The notes under the pieces are model-generated. The model worked only from the letters and a program-made list of their open reading frames with translations. It was not told the DNA's origin and did not search any database. The position numbers were made by a program, and so were the translations under genes. A stretch of 41,581 nt of DNA from Sphingobium sp. Ant17 (GTDB taxonomy: Bacteria; Pseudomonadota; Alphaproteobacteria; Sphingomonadales; Sphingomonadaceae): positions 1 through 41,581 of the forward strand of contig NZ_JEMV01000038.1 in assembly GCF_000588875.1 (NCBI RefSeq), written 5' to 3'. Shown here in pieces: positions 34,467-41,581 of the stretch (position 1 is its first letter; each line of letters opens with the position of its first letter).

Positions 34467-35497
34467 TTAGTCCTTCATGATCTTGGTAATGGCTTCGCGG
34501 ATGCGCACCGGGCCGGGGAAATAGGCCCATTCCAGACTGTGCGGATAGGGCGTGTCGAAGCCGGTGACGCGCTCGATCGGCGCTTCGAGATGATAGAAGC
34601 AACGCTCCTGCACCTGGGCCAGCAATTCGGCGCCAAAGCCGCTGGTCCGCGTCGCCTCATGCACGATCAGGCAGCGACCGGTCTTCTTCACCGACGCTCG
34701 ATCGTGTCGATGTCGAGCGGGATCAGGCTGCGCAGATCAACGATGTCCGCGTCGATGCCCATCGCCTTGACCGTATCTTCGACCACATGAACCATCGTGC
34801 CATAGCAGAGGATGGTCAGCGCCTCGCCCGGTCGCACGATGCGCGCGGTGCCGAGCGGAATGCGATAATAGCCGGTCGGCACCTGCGCATCTGCATGCCC
34901 AGCCCAGCTTTTGGCCGGTGTGTCATAATGGCCGTCGAACGGGCCGTTATAGATGCGCTTTGGCTCGAAGAAGAGCGTCGGATCATTATCCTCGATCGCC
35001 GCGATCAACAGCCCCTTGGCATCATAGGGAGTGGACGGAATCACCGTCTTGATCCCCGAACAATGGGTGAAGATGCCTTCGGGACTTTGGCTATGCGTCT
35101 GCCCACCGAAAATGCCACCGCCAAAGGGCGACCGCACCGTCATCGGCGCGGTAAACTCGCCCGCCGACCGATAACGCAACCGTGCCGCTTCCGACACAAG
35201 TTGGTCGAGCGCGGGATAGATATAGTCGGCGAACTGGATCTCCGGCACCGGCCGCAACCCATAAGCCCCCATGCCCACCGCCACGCCGATGATCCCGCAT
35301 TCGGTGATCGGCGTGTCGAACACGCGGTTCTTGCCATATTTATCCTGCAGGCCCGCCGTGGCGCGAAACACCCCACCGAAAAAGCCGACATCCTCGCCCA
35401 TCACCACAACGGTAGGGTCGCGCTCCATCATCACGTCCATGGCGCTGTTGATCGCCTGGATCATGGTCATCTGTTGCATATCTGATGTGTCAGTCAT
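34467..35497 (-). CDS. bkdA2: Branched-chain 2-oxoacid dehydrogenase E1 beta (single-base frameshift in this sequence)
   Basis: E1beta pairs with E1alpha to decarboxylate branched-chain 2-oxoacids. From 35497 the frame reads MTDTSDMQQMTMIQAINSAM, then VVVMGEDVGFFGGVFRAT, DTPITECGIIGVAVGMGAYG and SPFGGGIFGGQTHSQSPEGI, and ends after DLRSLIPLDIDTIERR at a TGA. The missing C-terminus follows at once in another frame: KKTGRCLIVHEATRTSGFGA to MKD at 34467. GAG-CGT-CGG-TGA stands where GAG-CGN-TCG-GTG-AAG would give ERSVKK, so one base is missing at 34694/34695. With it, the product is 343 aa, normal for the family. Sequence error is the likely cause. Confidence 0.88.
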
Positions 35498-35513
35498 GGG
35501 ATATCCCCAATGC

Positions 35514-35598
35514 CGTCATCCCAGCGAACGCTGGGATCTCACTGCCTTCCGGCGCGACGATGAAGAAAAGGGCGATCCCAGCCTTCGCTGGGATGACG
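35514..35598. repeat. Dispersed palindromic repeat, family A (two-hairpin copy)
   Basis: CGTCATCCCAGCGAACGCTGGGATC opens and GATCCCAGCCTTCGCTGGGATGACGG closes the element, in the 120-bp gap between the E1alpha and E1beta genes. The arms are near-perfect inverted copies. Confidence 0.82.
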
Positions 35599-35617
35599 GT
35601 TGTGCTGATGGTCCCCA

Positions 35618-36949
<1,332 letters not shown>

Positions 36950-37037
36950 TTAGCTTGGATATTAAATTACAACACAGAGAAAGGCAAGCCTCCCTTACCC
37001 AATTTTTCTCAAACCTATGTCCGCCTCGCTGTCCGCT

Positions 37038-38006
37038 TCACACGGCGACGGGCGCGGAAATATGGGCCTGCGGCGCATAATCGACCACCTCGAAATCCTC
37101 GATGGCATAGTCGAAAATGGATGAAGGCCGGTTTTTGATCCGCAATTTCGGCGCACCCGCCGGAATGCGACTCATCTGCTCCTCCACCAGCGCGGCATGG
37201 TTCAGATAGAGATGCACATCGCCCCCCTGCCAGACCACTTCGCCCGGCTCCAAGTCGCATTGCTGCGCCAGCATCCGGGTGATCATCGACAGGCCGAATA
37301 TGTTGAAGGCAAAGCCCAGGCCCAGGTCGCAACTGCGCTGGAACAACAGGCCGTTCAGCTTCCCGTTCGACACCTGGAACTGATAGGTCATGTGGCAGGG
37401 CGGCAGCGCCATCTGCGCCACTTCGGCGACGTTCCAGCCGGTGAACAGCAAGCGGCGCGATCCCGGCGTCGCCCGGATCGCCTCGACCAGCGCGGCAATC
37501 TGGTTGTGCCCCTTCTCCGCCCGGCGATACAGCCCCTCGCCCGCCGGTTCGTAGCGCGGCCAATTGACCCATTGCGCGCCATAGACCGGCCCCAGATCGC
37601 CCCACTCCAGCGCAAAGCCCTCATCCGCGATGATCCGCGCCTCGAACACCTCCCGGTCGATCGCTTCGCCCGTCGCCTTGCGATAGGCGTCGAGCGGCCA
37701 GTCGGTCCAGATATGCACCCCCTGCCGCACCAGTTCGCGGATATTGGTGTCGCCGGTCAGGAACCACAGCATTTCGCGCGCCGCGACCTTCCAATAGACC
37801 CGCTTGGTGGTGAGCAGCGGCACCGCATCGTCGGCCAGAGAGAACCGCATCGTCGCGCCCAGGATCGACCGGGTGCCGACCCCGGTGCGGTCGATCCGCT
37901 CGTCCCCATGCCGCCAGATATGCCGCATCAGGTCGAGATATTGCTGCTCATAATGGGGCGTATCGGGCAAAGCGCTGGTCCTGTCGGAATCGAATCTGTG
38001 ATCCAC
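37038..38006 (-). CDS. thyA: Thymidylate synthase
   Basis: ThyA methylates dUMP to dTMP with 5,10-methylene-THF. The 322-aa protein is the long form with an insertion relative to the 264-aa E. coli enzyme. It has RTGVGTRSILGATMRFSLAD, LTTKRVYWKVAAREMLWFLT, GDLGPVYGAQWVNW, the catalytic Cys in ALPPCHMTYQF, the QRSCDLGLGFAFNI phosphate-binding segment and GGDVHLYLNH. The C-terminal part after the IEDFEVVDY motif is short (APQAHISAPVAV), as usual. It is upstream of, and in the same direction as, the branched-chain dehydrogenase operon, but a separate promoter region follows it. Confidence 0.96.
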   Translation of the reverse strand: MDHRFDSDRTSALPDTPHYEQQYLDLMRHIWRHGDERIDRTGVGTRSILGATMRFSLADDAVPLLTTKRVYWKVAAREMLWFLTGDTNIRELVRQGVHIWTDWPLDAYRKATGEAIDREVFEARIIADEGFALEWGDLGPVYGAQWVNWPRYEPAGEGLYRRAEKGHNQIAALVEAIRATPGSRRLLFTGWNVAEVAQMALPPCHMTYQFQVSNGKLNGLLFQRSCDLGLGFAFNIFGLSMITRMLAQQCDLEPGEVVWQGGDVHLYLNHAALVEEQMSRIPAGAPKLRIKNRPSSIFDYAIEDFEVVDYAPQAHISAPVAV

Positions 38007-38061
38007 AGGCTTTAGCGCATCGGGGCACCGCTACGGCCGTAAAAAAAGCGTCACTGGCCGC

Positions 38062-38090
38062 TTGCCAGCCCGAAACCCCGTCTCTATAGG
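38062..38090 (+). promoter_or_regulatory. Promoter of tRNA-Pro
   Basis: TTGCCA (38062-38067) and TATAGG (38085-38090) with a 17-bp spacer, 48 bp upstream of the mature tRNA. The pattern matches the tRNA-Asn promoter in this window. Confidence 0.6.
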
Positions 38091-38137
38091 CTGCGGCCTG
38101 CCTTACGGGGTCGCTTCACGGCGGCGTCGGCATCGGT

Positions 38138-38214
38138 CGGGGAATAGCTCAGCCTGGTAGAGCACTGTCTTCGGGAGGCAGGGGCCGGAGGTTCGAATCC
38201 TCTTTCCCCGACCA
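38138..38214 (+). tRNA. tRNA-Pro (anticodon CGG)
   Basis: The cloverleaf has acceptor CGGGGAA/TTCCCCG, D-arm GCTC-AGCCTGGTA-GAGC, anticodon stem CTGTC/GGCAG with one weak pair around loop TTCGGGA (anticodon CGG), T-arm GAGGTTCGAATCCTC, discriminator A and encoded CCA. It is a single gene, divergent from thyA. Confidence 0.96.
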
Positions 38215-38503
38215 CATTTTCTTACAGCTTTGAAAAGATCATCCCCTGCTGGGGACGCTCATCCTGTGCGCCTCATATCCTGCGCGGGCTCGCGCGATTG
38301 GTGCGCCTGACACCCTATGGCCAGCCGCTTTCGACAGATGTCATATGTCGAAAGCGGCGACCCCCATGTTGTTCGATTGTAAAAGATATTTGACCCGCCG
38401 CGTCCACCCGGCGATGATCCTGCGCATCGGACGGCCGACCGGCCGCTTCCCAATCACTATCCGACCCGCATCATGCGGGCGTTCCGCAGGTGGGAGACGA
38501 ACC
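38215..38503. other. Non-coding stretch between tRNA-Pro and the TldD/TldE operon
   Basis: No convincing gene lies here. It holds the 13-bp-arm hairpin at 38324-38358 and the short palindrome CCCGCATCATGCGGG (38465-38479), 24 bp upstream of the TldD start. An open frame runs in from an ATG at 38345, but this ATG lies inside the hairpin and its residues are unlike a TldD N-terminus. Confidence 0.5.
38324..38358. promoter_or_regulatory. Long perfect hairpin upstream of tldD
   Basis: GCCGCTTTCGACA (38324-38336) and TGTCGAAAGCGGC (38346-38358) are perfect inverted copies with a 9-nt loop. No T-run follows, so it is not a typical intrinsic terminator for tRNA-Pro. It may be an operator or an RNA structure in the leader of the TldD gene. 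Confidence 0.45.
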
Positions 38504-40138
38504 TTGCACAGACGTGATTTTCTGGCTTTTGGGGCCATGGGTGTTGGGGGGCTTGTCCTCCCTTCGATGTTCGGCAAAGTCATTGCCGCCGAAGAATTGA
38601 ACAGCGCGATCGACGTCGCGGCCAAGAAGGCGCTGGCCGACGCGGCGATGAACGCGGCCAAGAGCGCGGGCGCATCCTATTGCGACGTGCGCGTCGGCCG
38701 CTACCTGCGTCAATTCGTCATCACCCGTGAACGCAATGTCGAAAATGTCGTGAACACCGAATCCAGCGGCGTGGGCGTTCGCGTGCTCGCCAATGGCGCC
38801 TGGGGGTTCGCCGCCACCAATGCGATGACCACCGATGCCGTCGCGAAAGCCGCACAGCAGGCCGTCGCCATCGCCAAGGCGAACGCCCCGACCCAGACCG
38901 CCCCGGTTCAGCTGGCCCCGGTCAAGGGCGTTGGCGAAGTATCCTGGCGCACGCCGATCGCCAAGAACAGCATGACCGTGCCAATCAAGGACAAGGTCGA
39001 CCTGCTGATGGGCGTCAACGCCGCCGCCATGGATGCGGGCGCGGACTTCATCCGCTCCATCCTGTTCCTGGTGAACGAGCAGAAATATTTCGCCAGCACC
39101 GACGGCAGCTATATCGACCAGGATGTCCATCGCATCTGGGCACCGATGGAGGTCACCGCCGTCGACAAGAAGACCGGCAAGTTCCGCGTCCGCGACGGCC
39201 TGTCCGCGCCGATGGGCCTCGGCTTTGAATATCTCGACGGTCGCGCGGCGGACAAGACCGTCGGCCCCAATGGCATCATCAGCTACGGCATGTCCTACGA
39301 CATGAAGGAAGACGCGATCGCTGCGACGAAGCAGGCGCGCGAGAAACTGACCGCCAAATCGGTGAAGCCTGGCAAATATGATCTGGTGCTCGACCCCAAT
39401 CATCTCGGCCTCACCATCCATGAAACGGTCGGCCATCCGCTCGAACTGGATCGCGTGCTGGGCTATGAGGCCAATTATGCTGGCACCAGCTTCGCGACGA
39501 TGGACAAGCTCAAGGCCAATTTCCAATATGGCAGCGACAAGGTCAACATCGTCGCCGACAAGACCCAGCCAGGCAGCCTGGGCGCGGTCGCCTATGACGA
39601 TGAAGGCGTGAAGACCAAGAAGTGGGATCTGATCCGCAACGGCAAGCTCGTCGGTTATCAGGCCACCCGCGATCAGGCGCATATCGAGGGCAAGAGCGAG
39701 AGCGACGGCTGCTCCTACGCCGATAGCTGGTCCAACGTTCAGTTCCAGCGCATGGCCAACATCTCGCTGGAACCCGGCAAGGACAAGATGAGCGTCGCCG
39801 ACATGATCGGCAATGTCGAGGATGGCATCTACATATTGGGCCGCGGTTCCTTCTCGATCGATCAGCAGCGCTACAACGCCCAGTTCGGCGGCACTTTGTT
39901 CTACGAGATCAAGAACGGCAAGATCACGCAGCCGCTGGAGGATGTCGCCTATCAGATCAGGACGCCCGAATTCTGGGCCGCCTGCTCGGCGATCTGCGAT
40001 TCCAGCGACTATCGCATGTTCGGCTCCTTCTTCGACGGCAAGGGACAGCCTTCGCAGGTTTCCGCCGTGTCGCACGGGTCGTCGACCACCCGCTTCGACG
40101 GCATCAACGTCATCAACACCGCGCGTTCGCTCGGCTGA
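38504..40138 (+). CDS. Tat-exported TldD-like metalloprotease subunit (TTG start)
   Basis: A 544-aa TldD/PmbA-family protein. The zinc motif HETVGH (HExxxH, residues 306-311) identifies it as the TldD-type catalytic subunit, which works as a heterodimer with a TldE-type partner to cleave unfolded peptides. The N-terminus from TTG at 38504 reads (M)HRRDFLAFGAMGVGGLVLPS, a twin-arginine signal, so it probably acts in the periplasm, unlike cytoplasmic E. coli TldD. GGGAG lies 8-12 nt before the TTG. It is followed 21 bp later by its probable partner. Confidence 0.9.
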   Translation: MHRRDFLAFGAMGVGGLVLPSMFGKVIAAEELNSAIDVAAKKALADAAMNAAKSAGASYCDVRVGRYLRQFVITRERNVENVVNTESSGVGVRVLANGAWGFAATNAMTTDAVAKAAQQAVAIAKANAPTQTAPVQLAPVKGVGEVSWRTPIAKNSMTVPIKDKVDLLMGVNAAAMDAGADFIRSILFLVNEQKYFASTDGSYIDQDVHRIWAPMEVTAVDKKTGKFRVRDGLSAPMGLGFEYLDGRAADKTVGPNGIISYGMSYDMKEDAIAATKQAREKLTAKSVKPGKYDLVLDPNHLGLTIHETVGHPLELDRVLGYEANYAGTSFATMDKLKANFQYGSDKVNIVADKTQPGSLGAVAYDDEGVKTKKWDLIRNGKLVGYQATRDQAHIEGKSESDGCSYADSWSNVQFQRMANISLEPGKDKMSVADMIGNVEDGIYILGRGSFSIDQQRYNAQFGGTLFYEIKNGKITQPLEDVAYQIRTPEFWAACSAICDSSDYRMFGSFFDGKGQPSQVSAVSHGSSTTRFDGINVINTARSLG

Positions 40139-40159
40139 TCGCTCAGGGGAGTTAGTATA

Positions 40160-41494
40160 ATGGGCATCTTTACCGAAGCACAGGCGAAGGACATTTTGAC
40201 CAAAGTGGTCGCCATGTCGAAAGCCGACGAATGCACCGCGCAACTGACCGGCCAGATCCAGGGCAATGTGCGCTTTGCGCTCAACAATGTCTCGACCGCC
40301 GGCCTGACCGACGACACCGACCTGCAGGTCCAGGTCGCCTATGGCAAGCGGGTCGGCATCGCCACGATCAACCAGTTTGACGACGCCTCGCTCGAACGGG
40401 TCGTGCGCCGCGCCGAAGAATTGGCCAAGCTCGCCCCGGAAAACCCGGAATTCATGCCAGCCGTGGACAAGCAGGTCTATAAGACCAGCCCGACCTTCAG
40501 CGAAGCGACCGCCGCGATCACCCCCGTCTATCGGGCCAAGGTCGCCGCCACCTCCATCACGGCCTGCAAGGCGCAGAATCTGATCGCCGCCGGTTTCCTG
40601 GAGGACGGCCAGAGCTTCGTCGCCTTCGCCAACAGCAAGGGCAATTTCGGCTATCAGCGCTCGACCGTGCTGGACTATACCTGCACCGTCCGCACCGAAG
40701 ACGGGCGCGGGTCCGGCTGGGTCGGCACCGATACGCAGGACGCCACCCGCTTCAAGGTCGAGGATGATATCCAGATCGCAATGCGCAAGGCATCTGCCTC
40801 GTCCGAAGCCAGGGCGCTGGAGCCGGGCAAATATACGGTCATCCTCGAACCCATGGCGGCCGCTGGTCTGATCGGCTTCATGTTCAACTTCTTTGGCGCG
40901 CGCGAAGCCGACGAAGGCCGCAGCTTCCTGTCCAAGGCAGGCGGCGGCAACAAGATCGGCCAGCAGGTGTTCGGGCCGCAGGTCAATTTCTACACCGACC
41001 CCTGGGATCCGATCGCGCCGAGCCTACCCTGGGACGAAGAAGGCCTGCCGCGCCAGCGCCGGGATCTGGTAAAAGGCGGCAAGGTCGTCGCGCTGGATTA
41101 CAGCCGCTATTGGGCACAGAAACAGGGCAAGGTGCCTGTCGGCCAGATGGGCAATATCCTGATGACGGGCGGCACCAAATCGACCGCCGAACTGGTGCGA
41201 TCGACCCAGCGCGGTGTGCTGGTCACCCGCACCTGGTATATCCGCATGGTCGATCCGCAGACGGTATTGCTGACCGGCCTGACCCGCGACGGCACTTTCT
41301 ACATCGAAAACGGGCAGATCAAATATCCGATCAAGAATTTCCGGTTCAACGAAAGCCCCGTGATCATGCTCAACAATGTCGAGGAACTGGGCAAACCTGT
41401 CCGCGTGCCGCCAGACGAAGTGTCGATGAACATCATGGTGCCGCCGATGAAGCTGCGCGACTTCACCTTCACCTCGCTCTCGGACGCGGTGTAA
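40160..41494 (+). CDS. TldE/PmbA-like partner of the TldD protease
   Basis: A 444-aa TldD/PmbA-family protein without an HExxxH motif; the matching region reads EPMAAAGLIGFMFNFFGA, as in TldE subunits that shape the active site but do not bind zinc. Conserved pieces are GVRVA-like VGIATINQFDD, DPWDPIAPSLPWDEEGLPRQ, GGTKSTAELVRSTQRGVLVT and TRDGTFYIENGQIKYPIKNF. No signal peptide is visible, although the TldD-type partner has one. GGGGAG precedes the ATG. It is probably cotranscribed with the upstream gene. Confidence 0.9.
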   Translation: MGIFTEAQAKDILTKVVAMSKADECTAQLTGQIQGNVRFALNNVSTAGLTDDTDLQVQVAYGKRVGIATINQFDDASLERVVRRAEELAKLAPENPEFMPAVDKQVYKTSPTFSEATAAITPVYRAKVAATSITACKAQNLIAAGFLEDGQSFVAFANSKGNFGYQRSTVLDYTCTVRTEDGRGSGWVGTDTQDATRFKVEDDIQIAMRKASASSEARALEPGKYTVILEPMAAAGLIGFMFNFFGAREADEGRSFLSKAGGGNKIGQQVFGPQVNFYTDPWDPIAPSLPWDEEGLPRQRRDLVKGGKVVALDYSRYWAQKQGKVPVGQMGNILMTGGTKSTAELVRSTQRGVLVTRTWYIRMVDPQTVLLTGLTRDGTFYIENGQIKYPIKNFRFNESPVIMLNNVEELGKPVRVPPDEVSMNIMVPPMKLRDFTFTSLSDAV

Positions 41495-41524
41495 TATTGG
41501 CGCTGATGATGAACAGATGCACGA

Positions 41525-41581
41525 TCCTCCCCCGGCGGGGGAGGTGGCAGCCCGCAGGGCTGACGGAGGGGTTTCACCCTG
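41525..41581. repeat. Dispersed palindromic repeat, family B (cut by the window end)
   Basis: TCCTCCCCCGGCGGGGGAGG, then TGGCAGCCCGCAGGGCTGACGGAGGGGT, matches the left half of the copy at 21928. It starts 30 bp after the TldE stop; the right half is outside the window. Confidence 0.7.

Noticed and set aside
38345..38503. ATG-started extension of the TldD-like protein
   Set aside because: The ATG lies in a hairpin, the residues are unlike the family, and the TTG at 38504 has a ribosome-binding site followed by a twin-arginine signal.

Overview
The window looks like chromosomal DNA of a sphingomonad (Alphaproteobacteria, Sphingomonadaceae, Sphingobium/Sphingomonas type). The grounds are the high GC content, the TonB-dependent receptor style, the zapA - 6S RNA - 5-formyltetrahydrofolate cyclo-ligase synteny, GGAAC-N16/17-CGT(T/A) promoters of the EcfG general-stress type, Tat-type TldD/TldE proteins, and short palindromic intergenic repeats. 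The genus is inference from recalled family features; no search was run.

Layout. 1-2437: the N-terminal part of a receiver-like signalling protein (minus) diverges from an overlapping moaA-nadK pair. 2528-2602: tRNA-Asn. 2676-5402: a block of small stress-type genes (GSP39-like SDR, ankyrin protein, UVR-motif protein, YflT-like protein, host-attachment/baeRF protein); the first two have EcfG-type promoters. 5526-16284: an accessory catabolic locus. It has a NodD/NahR-type LysR gene divergent from a tightly coupled seven-gene operon (TonB receptor, secreted metallo-beta-lactamase-fold hydrolase, FAD monooxygenase, MFS transporter, cupin, epimerase, SDR), which faces a convergent Tat-exported M24 peptidase and a GST. 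This is the least explained and most interesting region.

16442-21892: C4 metabolism, with malate synthase G (minus) divergent from a LysR regulator that is followed by a malic enzyme/phosphotransacetylase fusion. 22037-22729: an L,D-transpeptidase-like protein. 22751-29088 (minus): tkt-gap-pgk-fba-thiE, the triose/pentose-phosphate block with thiamine phosphate synthase at its end. 29258-30818: a small coiled-coil-like gene, zapA, 6S RNA, 5-formyl-THF cyclo-ligase and a DUF2842 gene. 30910-31144: two identical tRNA-Asp genes. 31187-32980: an AI-2E family transporter and an exported DUF11-like protein. 33011-36916 (minus): branched-chain 2-oxoacid dehydrogenase E1alpha-E1beta-E2. 37038-38006: thyA. 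38138-38214: tRNA-Pro. 38504-41494: a TldD/TldE pair.

Three conserved genes (tkt, zapA and the E1beta gene) each carry exactly one missing base, and restoring one base rebuilds a full-length protein in each case. All three lie within 6.5 kb, so consensus or assembly indels are more likely than three real pseudogenes. Several dispersed palindromic repeat families occupy the intergenic gaps. One 133-bp copy with terminal inverted repeats lies inside the E2 coding sequence and is translated as part of the interdomain linker.
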